A DNA stretch of 64,000 bases from positions 186,546 to 250,545 of the forward strand of contig NZ_KB894491.1 in NCBI RefSeq assembly GCF_000374485.1. The letters run 5' to 3'. Source of the DNA: Algicola sagamiensis DSM 14643 (GTDB lineage: Bacteria > Pseudomonadota > Gammaproteobacteria > Enterobacterales > Alteromonadaceae). Shown piece by piece: positions 24,712-34,676 of the stretch. Under the pieces are notes generated by a model. The model was not told the DNA's origin, searched no databases, and saw nothing but the letters and a program-made list of their open reading frames with translations. The translations under genes and the position numbers were made by a program. Numbering within the stretch: the first letter of the stretch is position 1; the number at the start of each line of letters is the position of its first letter.

Positions 24712-25350
24712 TTATGGCATCAGTCGTTCAATGGACCAGCCAGAGTCTGTTTTTGTATACATAAACCGATCATGCAGGCGGCTTTCCCCACCCTGCCAGA
24801 ACTCGATTTTATGCGGCTTCACCAAGTACCCTCCCCAAAATTTAGGTAGGGTGATTTCACCTTGCCCAAAGCGTTGTTTCATTTCTTGAAATTTGCTCAT
24901 CAGCGCCTGTCTAGAGGACACTGGACGACTTTGCGCTGAGGCCCATGCGGCTAACTGGCTTTCTTTAGGACGGGATAGAAAATACTTGAGCACCTTCGCG
25001 GTTGGGAGTTGCTCCACTTCACCGTATACGATAACTTGGCGTTCGATGCTATGCCAAGGAAAGTGCAGGGAAATTTTTGGATTTTGTGCCAAATCTTGTG
25101 CTTTTTGGCTCTCCAGATTGGTATAAAAAATAAAACCGTCTTCGTTTTGCTCTTTGAGCAATACAATCCGTTGCGATGGTTGACCTTCTGCGTCAACAGT
25201 CGCCACTGTCATGGCTGTGGGGTCTTTTAACCCCATTTCGATAGCATCATGCATCCAACTCTCGAATTGTTTGAGTGCATTTGGATCCAGCTCTTCTTCC
25301 GACAGCTTCGCAAGATCATATTCACGACGTATATCAGATACTTTGACCAT
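24712..25350 (-). CDS. pdxH: Pyridoxamine 5'-phosphate oxidase
   Basis: 212 residues from ATG 25350, which has GAGGAG 7 nt upstream; the open frame extends 20 codons further without family similarity. It oxidises pyridoxine/pyridoxamine phosphate to pyridoxal phosphate with FMN. Motifs: [55 protein letters not shown] and the C-terminal RLHDRF...W.IERLMP. Length fits the family. It is 59 bp after argS in the same direction and could be read with it. Confidence 0.93.
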   Translation of the reverse strand: MVKVSDIRREYDLAKLSEEELDPNALKQFESWMHDAIEMGLKDPTAMTVATVDAEGQPSQRIVLLKEQNEDGFIFYTNLESQKAQDLAQNPKISLHFPWHSIERQVIVYGEVEQLPTAKVLKYFLSRPKESQLAAWASAQSRPVSSRQALMSKFQEMKQRFGQGEITLPKFWGGYLVKPHKIEFWQGGESRLHDRFMYTKTDSGWSIERLMP

Positions 25351-25409
25351 AGTCGATCTCCTCAGATCATTTGGCCAGACTGCACTGGCCAAATTAACAT
25401 CAGAAGCCA

Positions 25410-27149
25410 CTACATCTGTTGCGTGACTTCAATCCCCAATAAATCCAAACCAAGTTTGAGTGTGCGCCCAACTAAGTCACATAGCATCAGACGGCTGTTC
25501 TTCAGTGCTGGTTCCACACCTTCTTTCAATACTGGGCAGGCTTCGTAGAAGCTCATATATTGGCTCGCCAGCTCAAACAAATATGCACAGAGGAAGTGTG
25601 GATAAGCATCTGCGATCACCTGATCAACCACTTCTTCAAATTGAAGCAATTTGAGTGCTAATGCCTTTTCTTGCTCTGCTTCAAGCTTGATATTATCCGT
25701 TAATGTTGCCGCATCAACACCTGCTTTTCTAAAGATACTTTGAACACGCGTATATGCATATTGAAGATAAGGTGCCGTTGCGCCATCAAAGCTGAGCATA
25801 TGGTCCCAGTTGAAGGTGTAATCGCTTGTGCGGTTTTTTGATAAGTCAGCAAACTTCACAGCACCGATGCCCACCTTACGCGCGATCTCTTTCATCTCAG
25901 ACTCACTGAGATCGGACTCACGCTCAGACATCAACTTCTCAGCACGCTCAACCGCTTCTTCAAGCAGTTCTGCCAGCTTGATTGTGCCACCAGTTCTGGT
26001 TTTGAACGGCTTGCCATCAGAGCCAAGCATCATCCCAAATGGGCAGTGCTCATAGGTTGTCTCTTCACGGATAAACCCAGCCTGACGACCGACGATTTGG
26101 ATTTGATTGAAGTGCAATGACTGACGGTTATCCGTAAAGATAATGATCCGATCTGCATCGAGTTTGAATGAACGGTAACGCATCGCTGCCAGATCGGTTG
26201 TGCTATACAAGTAGCCACCACCAGACTTTTGAATGATCACCGCCATCGGCTCGCCTTCTTTGTTTTTCATTTCTTCAAGAAAAACAACCTGCGCTCCTTG
26301 GTCTTCAACTGCTAAGCCTTGCTCTTGTAACTCACGAACGACATTTGCTAGGTCATCGTTATAACCGCTCTCACCCATTACATCTTCACGTTTAAGTGTG
26401 ACGTTGAGCTTTTCGTAAACTTCTTCACAGTGCTTCAAAGAAATATCGATAAAACGCTGCCATAATGCGAGACATTGCTCGTCACCACCTTGCAGCTTCA
26501 CGACATAGTCACGTGCACGATCGGCAAAGCCTTCTTCGTCATCGAAGCGCTTTTTTGCCGCACGATAGAATTCTTCCAGATCAGACAGTGCTGTCTCTGC
26601 AATTTCGTTCGCCGCTAACTGATCGCTTAAATGCGCAAGCAGCATACCGAATTGTGTACCCCAGTCACCAATATGGTTTTGGCGGATCACTTTATCGCCG
26701 CGGAACTCCAGCGCACGTACAACCGCATCACCGATGATGGAAGAGCGCAGGTGACCCACGTGCATTTCTTTTGCCAGGTTTGGCGCTGAATAATCCACAA
26801 CAACCGTCTGCGGGTTTTTACGGACAGACACACCAAGGCGAGCATCTTCACGTGCTGTACTTAGCGCATCCGCCAACCAGTCTTGATTCAAATGAATATT
26901 GATAAAACCAGGGCCTGCAATTTCAATCTCTGAGGCAATGCCATCTAATTCCAGATTATCGACAAGCTTTTGTGCGAGTTCGCGCGGGTTTGTTTTTAGT
27001 TTTTTTGCCGCACCCATGGCACCATTAATTTGATAGTCACCAAATCCAGCACGCTTACTTGGGGTCAGTGCTGGATTTGTATCTTCCGGGAGTCCGGCTG
27101 CAATCATGGCAGCCTGTGCTTTTTGTGTTAATAACTCTCTAATATTCAT
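25410..27149 (-). CDS. argS: Arginyl-tRNA synthetase
   Basis: 579 residues. Class I synthetase charging tRNA-Arg. The HIGH-type motif is in [13 protein letters not shown], followed by [46 protein letters not shown] stands for the KMSKS loop region, and the C-terminal DALR anticodon-binding domain ends in [12 protein letters not shown]. Length is typical. The stop is 59 bp from the pdxH start. Confidence 0.95.
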   Translation of the reverse strand: MNIRELLTQKAQAAMIAAGLPEDTNPALTPSKRAGFGDYQINGAMGAAKKLKTNPRELAQKLVDNLELDGIASEIEIAGPGFINIHLNQDWLADALSTAREDARLGVSVRKNPQTVVVDYSAPNLAKEMHVGHLRSSIIGDAVVRALEFRGDKVIRQNHIGDWGTQFGMLLAHLSDQLAANEIAETALSDLEEFYRAAKKRFDDEEGFADRARDYVVKLQGGDEQCLALWQRFIDISLKHCEEVYEKLNVTLKREDVMGESGYNDDLANVVRELQEQGLAVEDQGAQVVFLEEMKNKEGEPMAVIIQKSGGGYLYSTTDLAAMRYRSFKLDADRIIIFTDNRQSLHFNQIQIVGRQAGFIREETTYEHCPFGMMLGSDGKPFKTRTGGTIKLAELLEEAVERAEKLMSERESDLSESEMKEIARKVGIGAVKFADLSKNRTSDYTFNWDHMLSFDGATAPYLQYAYTRVQSIFRKAGVDAATLTDNIKLEAEQEKALALKLLQFEEVVDQVIADAYPHFLCAYLFELASQYMSFYEACPVLKEGVEPALKNSRLMLCDLVGRTLKLGLDLLGIEVTQQM

Positions 27150-27218
27150 GCCATTTTATTCGCTAAATATTGGTCGCTTAAAAGGTATCGCTAAAAGTGC
27201 TCGTTTCAACAAAACGCG

Positions 27219-28805
27219 TTAGTGTTCACGGGTTTTACGGAAAGTTACATCCGGGTAGCGTTCGATGGCTAGATTTAAATTCACCATTGTCGGTGCAATA
27301 TAAGTCAGATTATCACCACCATCCAGAGCCAGGTTTATGCTCGCTTTCCGGCGCAATTCTTCAATTTTCTTGGCGTCTTCTGAGTCAACCCAACGCGCCG
27401 TTGTCACATTTACGGATTCGTAGATGGCTTCAACGTTATATTCTGATTTTAAACGGTGAACAACGACATCAAACTGAAGGACACCAACCGCACCGACGAT
27501 CAAGTCATTGTTATCAAGTGGACGGAAGACCTGAACCGCACCTTCTTCTGATAACTGAATCAACCCTTTTTGTAGCTGTTTTTGCTTCAATGGATCTTTC
27601 AAACGAATACGACGGAAAAGCTCTGGGGCGAAGTTTGGAATACCCGAGAACTTCATTTCTTCACCACCCGTAAAGGTGTCTCCGATTTGGATTGTACCGT
27701 GATTGTGCAATCCAATGATATCACCAGGATAAGCTTCTTCCACCTGTGCACGATCACCAGCAAGGAAGGTCAGAGCATCAGAAATTCTGACATCTTTGCC
27801 AATTCGCACATGGCGCATCTTCATCCCTTTTTCGTATTTACCTGAGCAAACACGCATAAAGGCAATTCGGTCACGGTGTTTTGGATCCATATTCGCCTGA
27901 ATTTTAAAGACGAAACCACTGAATTTTGTATCGGTCGATTCAACTTCACGGACGTCTGTAGAACGAGAAAGCGGTGCTGGTGCCCAATCAACCAAACCGT
28001 CCAACATATGATCAACACCGAAGTTTCCGAGTGCAGTACCAAAAAAGACAGGGGTTAATTCACCCGCCAAGAATGCTGCCAAATCAAACTCATGAGATGC
28101 GCCCATGACCAGCTCCATTTCTTCCCGAAGCTGCTCAGCATAATCGCCAATTTTCTCATCCAGCTCAGGGTTATCAATGCCCTTGATCACCTCAGAGTCC
28201 TGGATCGTATGGCCCATGCTTTGCTGATAGAGGATCACTTCATCACGCAAAATATGGTAAACACCTTTGAATTCTTTACCCATGCCAATCGGCCAGGTCA
28301 CTGGTGAACATGCGATGTTCAGAACTTCTTCAACTTCATCCATCAACTCAATTGGATCACGGATATCACGGTCCAATTTGTTCATGAAGGTTACAATTGG
28401 GGTATCACGCAGACGCGTCACTTCCATAAGCTTGATCGTCCGGTCCTCGACACCCTTCGCACCGTCAATCACCATCAAACAAGAATCAACAGCGGTGAGC
28501 GTTCGATATGTATCTTCAGAGAAGTCTTCGTGTCCAGGCGTATCAAGTAGGTTGACCAAAGCATCATGATAAGGAAATTGCATGACAGACGTTGTCACGG
28601 AAATACCCCGCTCCTTTTCCATCTCCATCCAGTCAGATTTTGCATGCTGACCTGATTTCTTTCCTTTCACAGTCCCTGCTTTTTGCAACGCCTGTCCAAA
28701 CAAGAGAACTTTTTCGGTGATCGTTGTCTTACCGGCATCCGGGTGCGAGATGATTGCAAAGCACCTTCTACGCCTTACCTGCTCTTCGATTTGCTTATTT
28801 ACCAT
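27219..28805 (-). CDS. prfC: Peptide chain release factor 3
   Basis: 528 residues. GTPase that recycles RF1/RF2 from the ribosome. G1 [10 protein letters not shown]2 region [14 protein letters not shown]3 DTPGHEDF and G4 NKLD are intact, with RF3-specific C-terminal segments ([20 protein letters not shown]). Full length. The gene is undisturbed; the 5' end of prfC is the integration site of SXT/R391 elements in other genera, but no such element is present here. Confidence 0.95.
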   Translation of the reverse strand: MVNKQIEEQVRRRRCFAIISHPDAGKTTITEKVLLFGQALQKAGTVKGKKSGQHAKSDWMEMEKERGISVTTSVMQFPYHDALVNLLDTPGHEDFSEDTYRTLTAVDSCLMVIDGAKGVEDRTIKLMEVTRLRDTPIVTFMNKLDRDIRDPIELMDEVEEVLNIACSPVTWPIGMGKEFKGVYHILRDEVILYQQSMGHTIQDSEVIKGIDNPELDEKIGDYAEQLREEMELVMGASHEFDLAAFLAGELTPVFFGTALGNFGVDHMLDGLVDWAPAPLSRSTDVREVESTDTKFSGFVFKIQANMDPKHRDRIAFMRVCSGKYEKGMKMRHVRIGKDVRISDALTFLAGDRAQVEEAYPGDIIGLHNHGTIQIGDTFTGGEEMKFSGIPNFAPELFRRIRLKDPLKQKQLQKGLIQLSEEGAVQVFRPLDNNDLIVGAVGVLQFDVVVHRLKSEYNVEAIYESVNVTTARWVDSEDAKKIEELRRKASINLALDGGDNLTYIAPTMVNLNLAIERYPDVTFRKTREH

Positions 28806-28945
28806 AGGAATAAATCTTTAAATTTGTACACAGCCATGTACACACTTTTTGTGGTTACCCTATGTGTAAGGCCGCAAGTTAAAATTCGAATCGGCGAATT
28901 ATATCAGACCTAGGTAAAATTGCTATGTAGCGCATGCTCTAAGGC

Positions 28946-28974
28946 TTGACCTCATACTAAAAATAGGTTTTATT
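28946..28974 (+). promoter_or_regulatory. Promoter of the HU gene
   Basis: TTGACC (28946-28951), 17-bp spacer and TTTATT (28969-28974), within an AT-rich stretch 40 bp before the ATG. Confidence 0.45.
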
Positions 28975-29012
28975 TTATCCAAAATACAATAAAGCATATT
29001 AGGACACCACAA

Positions 29013-29288
29013 ATGAACAAATCAGAACTCATCGCCAAAATTGCCCACGAAGCTGACATTCCAAAAACAACAGCAAGCAAAGCACTTAACGGCATTCTTG
29101 AATCTATCAGCTCAGCGCTTGAGGAAGGTGATCAAGTTTCACTCGTTGGCTTTGGTACATTCAAAGTGAATGAGAGAAAAGAGCGTCTGGGGCGTAATCC
29201 GCAGACAGGTGAATCAATGAAAATCGCAGCGGCTAAAGTGCCAAGCTTTTCTGCTGGGAAGTCGTTGAAAGAATTTGTGAATGGGTGA
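29013..29288 (+). CDS. hup: HU-family DNA-binding protein
   Basis: 91 residues with AGGA 8 nt before the ATG. Small histone-like dimer that bends DNA. Motifs: [35 protein letters not shown] and [20 protein letters not shown]. Its last 83 bp are duplicated, in diverged form, at 31146, beyond the PAAR cassette. A hairpin follows at 29296. Confidence 0.95.
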   Translation: MNKSELIAKIAHEADIPKTTASKALNGILESISSALEEGDQVSLVGFGTFKVNERKERLGRNPQTGESMKIAAAKVPSFSAGKSLKEFVNG

Positions 29289-29295
29289 TGCGTGA

Positions 29296-29315
29296 GCCGC
29301 AGGGTTAACTGCGGC
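29296..29315. terminator. Hairpin between hup and the convergent immunity-like gene
   Basis: A perfect 7-bp GC-rich stem GCCGCAG/CTGCGGC with a 6-nt loop. No long T-run; likely a weak two-way terminator. Confidence 0.5.
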
Positions 29316-29323
29316 AAATTTGG

Positions 29324-29824
29324 TTAAACCCAGCCTTGGGGAAAGAATTTATCTGACATTGATTTCCAGAAGTCGCGGAATCCAGAGTCTAACCAAGGGA
29401 TCGGAAGCTGGTAGTCTTGAACAGTATCAAAAAAGTCATCTTTACGCGCTGAATTCCAGACTGTATAGCCCGGAATATCTGGCCCTCCAACACAGGGACC
29501 GCAACTTATCCCTATGTGTTCACCTCTAAATTCTATCGTTTCAGCAACTTTATCTGAAGGAATTCCGCCTAGACGTTCAGGAGTATCAAATCGTCTTAAC
29601 TGTTTTGTAACCCAAGGTAATACCTCTAAAGGAAGCTCAACTTGGTTCGTCATGTATTTCCCTTTCTTCGTAGTAGAAAAGCTAAAAATGACTAGATGAG
29701 TTCCTTTGAAGTTGTAGAAATATTCATCTCTTTCTGGCTCCCAAAAATTTGGGTATGTGCCTAACAACAAAAACTCAGAAGGGATATGGTTATGATCTGT
29801 AATTTTAGGAACGTTTGTTAACAT
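29324..29824 (-). CDS. Candidate immunity protein of the PAAR toxin
   Basis: 166 residues, no signal peptide and no membrane helix. It starts 8 bp after the PAAR-domain gene in the same direction, the usual place of an immunity gene in type VI secretion cassettes. Composition is aromatic-rich (YPNFWEPERDEYFYNF, PIPWLDSGFRDFW). It resembles no family I can name. The immunity role is inferred from position and size only. Confidence 0.55.
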   Translation of the reverse strand: MLTNVPKITDHNHIPSEFLLLGTYPNFWEPERDEYFYNFKGTHLVIFSFSTTKKGKYMTNQVELPLEVLPWVTKQLRRFDTPERLGGIPSDKVAETIEFRGEHIGISCGPCVGGPDIPGYTVWNSARKDDFFDTVQDYQLPIPWLDSGFRDFWKSMSDKFFPQGWV

Positions 29825-29832
29825 GATTTGTA

Positions 29833-31017
29833 CTACCCTCTATTCCTTGTTGGCCGAATGTTCTCAATGATGGAAATCGCTCCTTCGTCTTTAAGCAAGC
29901 TTAATTTTTGAGGGGAGTGATCAATATTGTACGTCTCTACCACACCAAACTCTTGAGATACATCTTGGTTGTTATTTTTAGTCAACCCAGTGCCAAGAAA
30001 ATCTTCATTTGCACCAGTATGCCTGTACAACTCAATTCGCGATTTTAGGTTTTTATTCTCTGAAGGAGAGAGTTCCTTATCTATTGAGAACTCCTTGAGT
30101 TTACTTGGATCCCAAAGGCTCATTTTTTCCTTTTCAGCCTCGTTATATATCTCATTGAAGTCTTCTTGGTATTCAGGCGTCATGATTTCTTCAACAATAC
30201 CTTCTTCAAATCGGTGCTCAAGTTGCTCATCTGCAAATTCCCCGAGCTTTTCAAATGTAGGGACAAGGCTAACCGTTCCAGATATTTCCTTCGCTTTATG
30301 AGTATCGACTATCAATAGGCTGTAACTCTCTTCGGGGTCGTATGTTAAACCGAGTTTTTTGCAGATGATTTCTGGGTCTGTATCAGCATCTTCTAACTGA
30401 TCGAACGTTGTAGACCAGTATTTGACACCCGTCCCTTCTCTTAGGTGAACAGGACCACCCATTTGACCACTGAGAGGGATATTTGGTGTATTCCGTTCAT
30501 CCACTAAAAACTTCGATTCCATAAACCGAACATGGTATTGTTCGTTCGCAACGTTACCAAACTCAACCTGTGTTTTTAATTCGTCATCTGAATATTTGGG
30601 GCTATATCCTTCTGCTTTGATTTTCTCTCTTGATTCAGCCAACTTTTGTTTCGCATCTTTCAGCCCATCCGGTTCGACTTGTTTCGCTTCCATTTCGTCA
30701 ATATCTACTGGTAAAACAGAGCATTGTTCACCGATGATCACCGTCGTATTACCAACGATGATCTTGCCGCCATGCTCTGTCGAGTCGCCCATTCTGGCAG
30801 CAGGTTTTCCATTGATAAAGACACCCGAGGAACCACTATTGATTGTATCTGGCGGGCCAACACAAACAATCTTATCCCCTTTTCGTGCAGCAGGGAGACC
30901 TCCGATAGAGACATCTGGCGAACCTTGTACGATTGGCCCACCGACATGGGGGACGGGTCCTGGTTCAACTTTGGGGCAAACGTGCATGTGTGTGAGTGTT
31001 GCGGCGGGTTTTCCCAT
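29833..31017 (-). CDS. PAAR-domain protein with unknown C-terminal domain (candidate T6SS effector)
   Basis: 394 residues. Residues 1-95 are a PAAR domain: KPAATLTHMHVCP start, PHVGGPIVQGSPDVSIGGLPAARKGD, VCVGPPDTINSGSSGVFINGKPAARMGDSTEHGG. PAAR proteins cap the type VI secretion spike and carry toxins. Residues 100-395 form an unrecognised, acidic C-terminal region with a YWSTTF segment and an Arg-rich end (IRPTRNRG); an ADP-ribosyltransferase-like fold is possible but unproven. No other T6SS gene is nearby, so it is an orphan cassette. The sequence is bounded on both sides by 3' hup sequence. Confidence 0.8.
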   Translation of the reverse strand: MGKPAATLTHMHVCPKVEPGPVPHVGGPIVQGSPDVSIGGLPAARKGDKIVCVGPPDTINSGSSGVFINGKPAARMGDSTEHGGKIIVGNTTVIIGEQCSVLPVDIDEMEAKQVEPDGLKDAKQKLAESREKIKAEGYSPKYSDDELKTQVEFGNVANEQYHVRFMESKFLVDERNTPNIPLSGQMGGPVHLREGTGVKYWSTTFDQLEDADTDPEIICKKLGLTYDPEESYSLLIVDTHKAKEISGTVSLVPTFEKLGEFADEQLEHRFEEGIVEEIMTPEYQEDFNEIYNEAEKEKMSLWDPSKLKEFSIDKELSPSENKNLKSRIELYRHTGANEDFLGTGLTKNNNQDVSQEFGVVETYNIDHSPQKLSLLKDEGAISIIENIRPTRNRG

Positions 31018-31145
31018 CTTATTCTGACCTCTTCCTTTTGATTTGAGGCCATATTATTTCATCAAATCAATAGGCTGTGAAGATAGGTAAAATTTTTTAA
31101 ACTAAAAAGTATTACGGATAGAAAAGCACTCAATGGAATCCACAA

Positions 31146-31245
31146 ACAAGCGAGTCAATGAAAGTAACAACAGTTAAGGTGCCAAGCTTTTCGGCTGGGA
31201 ATTCGTTGAAAGAATTTGTAAATGGGGGATTTTGGGAAATGGAAT
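31146..31245 (+). pseudogene. Diverged remnant of the hup 3' end
   Basis: About 84 bp (31146-31229) match the last codons of the HU gene (29205-29288) with some 14 mismatches (about 83 percent identity by eye). It still reads as ESMKVTTVKVPSF…SLKEFVNG in frame, then runs into a new stop at 31243. No start codon or upstream part exists. It brackets the PAAR/immunity cassette together with the intact gene. Confidence 0.85.
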
Positions 31246-31280
31246 AAGGGTATGATAAATCAGCGAAAGCCTTTATAATC

Positions 31281-31342
31281 GGGTGCTCCCCAAGGTGCCG
31301 TTATTAGTGCAGCCCTTGAACCATGCGGACTAAGGTGGGATT
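31281..31342 (-). ncRNA. Possible fragment resembling the 3' arm of 6S RNA
   Basis: Read on the minus strand the segment contains GGTTCAAGGGCTGC followed a few bases later by GGCACCTTGGGGAG. This resembles the 3' arm of gammaproteobacterial 6S RNA (ssrS), which has GGTTCAAGGG(C/T)T and then GGCATCTCGGAG. I could not find a matching complementary 5' arm upstream, so it may be a remnant or a chance likeness. Confidence 0.25.
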
Positions 31343-31407
31343 TAATTTTTTGATTATTCTGGGGTTTGGGGCGAGGAGATTAAGCGTTTTTTGGGGATGG
31401 GGTGATG

Positions 31408-31420
31408 TGAGGTAACCTCA
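31408..31420. promoter_or_regulatory. 13-bp palindrome
   Basis: TGAGGTAACCTCA is a perfect dyad, 74 bp before the frameshifted gene at 31494. It could be an operator. No other feature is apparent in 31343-31493. Confidence 0.3.
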
Positions 31421-31493
31421 ATAAGTTGGATTTTGTTCACAGATAAAACAAAACCTCGTCCATCAAGTACATACATCAAAAGGTGGAAACTCG

Positions 31494-31960
31494 ATGGAAC
31501 AACAGCAACAACATCAACAACAGCAGCAACAACTAAAAACTCCTACCAATCAATTATCATTTAGATATGGAGAAGGCTTTGAGAAAAAGCATGTGTTAGA
31601 GCCTGAATCAAACAAGATTGAAGATTATGTAAAAAACACTGGGGCAGAGGTGAAGAGTTTAGAAACAACGCGGTGCTTAATGACAAAGGATGGGGCATTG
31701 CAATAGACATGCTACACGATAAATATCAAACAAGTACGCTACAGCCCAATCAAGATTTAGAGATAAACTTAGGAGTAATAAGCGAAAACGACTTTAGTGC
31801 ATATGGGTGTCAAACATATTTTTCAGGAAACTGGAAAAAGGTGGGGCAAGTTATAAATCCTGATTATTACAAATATAGTGATCATCTAAAAACAATACTG
31901 ACTTCTAAAAGGGATGCTAACAACGAATATAGGCCCGTTCATGTGCGAGGGGAAAAGTAG
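31494..31960 (+). pseudogene. Frameshifted gene, function unknown
   Basis: The first frame starts at ATG 31494 (AGGTGG upstream), begins with a Gln/His-rich tract (MEQQQQHQQQQQQ) and stops at 31706. The second frame, open to 31960, continues naturally if one base is restored near 31664, where AAA would become AAAA (…AEVKSLE joining NNAVLNDKGWGIAIDML…). The joined product would be about 155 residues. The family is not recognised. A true mutation or a sequencing error in the A-run are both possible; no slippery heptamer is present. It lies in the accessory patch beside the PAAR cassette. Confidence 0.6.
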
Positions 31961-32027
31961 AATATCGGCTGCAATTGAGAGATGAGGCTAACAATAGTTT
32001 TTGAAGTCATCGTTAGTCCTACTAATC

Positions 32028-32561
32028 TTATGCTATTTGTTCAACCCTCTTCACTCCACTCAATCCAACCTCATCACCCCAACAGTCAAATGCCCCAACG
32101 CACCAGTATTTTTCTCGAAGCACATTCGGTGTATCCGGCTTCTCATCATCATCGTATTTCTCAATCACGATATCAGTTTCAAGCTGGTCACCTTGATAAA
32201 CTAGCGTGTCATCCGATGGGGTAAAATCTGGTGAATCTCCAGCCCACACTTTGTACCCTTCAAGGTCTGGTACAACGACTCGGTTCCAGTACAGTGTGAA
32301 AGAGGCATGTGTTTCGGTGTCTTGTCTAAGTCTTGTGCCTAAACCCCCTGGTGCATTTGGAATTGGGTTTTCGACTTCGAGTACGGCAGGCGTGGACGAT
32401 TCAACGCTGTTGTTCAGACCCGTGACTTTCATCAATAGCCTGCGGTTGACATCCCCGTCGAATATCGCATCCTCGATGCTGTAGGTGTAGGACAGGCCCG
32501 TAATGTCCTTGAAGCGTTTCAATACGCCATTATTGAAGATGTATACTCGGTATCTGCGACA
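32028..32561 (-). pseudogene. Remnant of a phage tail-tip (J-like) protein with fibronectin III-type domain
   Basis: About 177 codons are open without a start codon, beginning directly after the stop of the FAD gene in the same frame. The sequence (RVYIFNNGVLKRFKDI, LSYTYSIEDAIFDG, NRRLLMKVTGLN, then PNAPGGLGTRL and a YWNRVVVPDLEGYKVWAG segment) resembles the C-terminal part of lambda-J/host-specificity proteins followed by an FnIII-like domain. No other phage gene is present, so it is a relic of an excised or decayed prophage. Confidence 0.65.
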
Positions 32562-33899
32562 TCATGACAGGCTTTGATGAATTTCATTCAACACATAATG
32601 CATAAAAAAGTTTTTTGCGCTTGCTTTGCCAAATAAAGAGACGTTTTTCAGTGCTGAAACAATTGCCTGATGTTGATTCTGTAATTCCTCTACAAATTTT
32701 ATGGTATATGCAGGGAAACCAACGGGGATAATATCTTCATAGAACTGAGTGACTTGGTGGGTGGTATCAATGATCCCCATTGTGATTAATTCTTGGGTGA
32801 TTTCATCTTGAGTCAATTCCGGCTTTTCTGAGCCCATCATCAGCTCCACGGTACATTTAAAGGGTGCTCCAAGCGGTTTATGCTCAGGGATATTGTTGTA
32901 CAAAGTAATACGAAAACTCGACATCGATGGCTCCCAGCAGTAGATATGATAATTATCGACACAGAAAGGTTTATCGACGACAAAGTGCGCTAGTTGCGTT
33001 TTACGAAAGCTTGGTCGATAAGCGGGTTGATAGTTTACCTGACCGAGCTTCAACAATAAGAAAGGCGGGATCGTCCAATACAAGTGCTTGATGTTTATTT
33101 TCTGTCCTTGATCTAAACATCCACAAGTAATCTGCCCATTGTCGATATCAAGTGATTGCAACCCCACACCAGTCAACACTTTCACACCAACAGATTCTGC
33201 CTTGTTGAATAGCCGCTGTGTCCACAAATCAATTCCCTGGTGGTTTTTAGGATAATATTTATTGTATGGCGAAATGCCCTCCCGGAAAGACGCAAACCCT
33301 AAAACACGATCAAAGTTTTCTTCCTGCTTCAGCTCTCGCATCTGATCTGCTGAGCCAAGTACAAGCCGATTCAGCCCAAAAAGAAGATGTGCATTTGGAT
33401 GAAGATCTTCCAATGTCGCACCCATCAATTTTTGCATGATCGGACCTATAAATGCTTTCGCGACAGTCTCACCATAAGTATTTTTAATCAGCGCTGACAA
33501 ACTCTTCCCTGTATTGAATTGTGAAGTTTTGGTGCAAACACGCAACTCAGACAACGCTTGCGCAGCATATGAAGTTGAGGTTGCATTCAGTAATTGTGTT
33601 TGATTGAAATATTGACCAGCGAAGTAACTACCACCCGCTAAGGTTTTGAAAGCATAGAAATCATCATTGAGATCTGCATAAAGAAGTTCATTAAGCGCTT
33701 GATTGGTTGATTCAACAGGGCAATGAGAGCCATAATCGAAAAACAATCCAGGTGCTTTTTCAGTTGAACGTAATAACCCACCAACTGAAGATTCTTTTTC
33801 GATAAGATAAACAGGAGTCTGTGGGAATTTCTGCGCGGCTAAAATTGCCGTCACGATCCCGGCAATTCCCCCGCCTACCACTAGATTGACTGAGCTCAT
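32562..33899 (-). CDS. FAD/NAD(P)-binding amine-oxidase-like protein of the flagellin-modification island
   Basis: 445 residues; GAGG lies upstream of the ATG. The N-terminus has the FAD motif VVGGGIAGIVTAILAAQKFP, the acidic strand end YLIEKE and SVGGLLRS, as in protoporphyrinogen-oxidase/UDP-galactopyranose-mutase-like flavoproteins. It is the last intact gene of the leftward maf-methyltransferase run, so a role in making or modifying the flagellin sugar is inferred. The phage remnant follows directly after its stop. Confidence 0.72.
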   Translation of the reverse strand: MSSVNLVVGGGIAGIVTAILAAQKFPQTPVYLIEKESSVGGLLRSTEKAPGLFFDYGSHCPVESTNQALNELLYADLNDDFYAFKTLAGGSYFAGQYFNQTQLLNATSTSYAAQALSELRVCTKTSQFNTGKSLSALIKNTYGETVAKAFIGPIMQKLMGATLEDLHPNAHLLFGLNRLVLGSADQMRELKQEENFDRVLGFASFREGISPYNKYYPKNHQGIDLWTQRLFNKAESVGVKVLTGVGLQSLDIDNGQITCGCLDQGQKINIKHLYWTIPPFLLLKLGQVNYQPAYRPSFRKTQLAHFVVDKPFCVDNYHIYCWEPSMSSFRITLYNNIPEHKPLGAPFKCTVELMMGSEKPELTQDEITQELITMGIIDTTHQVTQFYEDIIPVGFPAYTIKFVEELQNQHQAIVSALKNVSLFGKASAKNFFMHYVLNEIHQSLS

Positions 33900-33953
33900 A
33901 AACCCAACCTCTTTTGCTCGCTCTTTATTATATCGGCTGAATGAAAACGATCT

Positions 33954-34676
33954 TTACCAACGACAAATCAACATATCTTCTCGGGTATAATGAAATGGTA
34001 AGGGAAGTGTTTGTGGCAATATATACGTCTCGTACCCCATATTGCGATAACGATGCATCATGGCCAAAACAATTGAGTCATCAAGAATATCCGCTTCTAG
34101 CTGGTTCCAATGCACTGGCGGGACCTCCTCTTGACCACTCCAGGCTTTATGAAATGCCTGCCCTTTTTCCGAACTTAAAAAACGTTTCTTTTTACTGTGA
34201 TTGGCAATATCCCCTAACAAAAGTTGTCCGCCTGGGGCCAGCAAAGTGACCAAGGCATCCACAAATTTCAAATAAGAAATATCCTGCAACGCCAAGTGAA
34301 ATACGCTGTAACAGATAATAATGTCCGCTCCGGTTTTGGTCAGCCCCTTGGGTAAGTCAACTTCTGGAAAAAAACCTTCAATTTTATGAATATGAGGTTC
34401 GTCATCCAATTGGGTCAGCATTTCTTCGCTATCTATCAAGTACAACTTTTGCTTGTTCTTTTTGGTGTACGCCATGAGTTCTTTCGCCGGAAGTGAACAA
34501 CCACAACCGACATCCAACACAATGTCACATGACTCTTGAAAACGTGTCATTTTTTGCAGCACATCTTTGAAAATATACTTCTCATTTTCTACCTGCGAAT
34601 CAAACCGGCCGACCTTCTCTGTTGGGCTCTCTTTATCTTTTGCAAATTGACGATATAGATCGTAGGCATCTTTCAT
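33954..34676 (-). CDS. SAM-dependent methyltransferase
   Basis: 240 residues. A class I Rossmann methyltransferase: motif I VLDVGCGCSLP (54-64), acidic LIDSEE, and ADIIICYSVFHLAL. Its start overlaps the stop of maf by 4 bp (ATGA), indicating translational coupling. It probably methylates the flagellin glycan or its precursor. Target inferred from the location. Confidence 0.8.
   Translation of the reverse strand: MKDAYDLYRQFAKDKESPTEKVGRFDSQVENEKYIFKDVLQKMTRFQESCDIVLDVGCGCSLPAKELMAYTKKNKQKLYLIDSEEMLTQLDDEPHIHKIEGFFPEVDLPKGLTKTGADIIICYSVFHLALQDISYLKFVDALVTLLAPGGQLLLGDIANHSKKKRFLSSEKGQAFHKAWSGQEEVPPVHWNQLEADILDDSIVLAMMHRYRNMGYETYILPQTLPLPFHYTREDMLICRW

Noticed and set aside
27219-29012. SXT/R391-type integration at the 5' end of prfC
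   Set aside because: prfC is intact and no integrase or att duplication is seen; the accessory patch starts after hup instead.
31655-31706. Programmed -1 frameshift in the gene at 31494
   Set aside because: There is no slippery heptamer or downstream stem; a single-base loss in an A-run explains it better.
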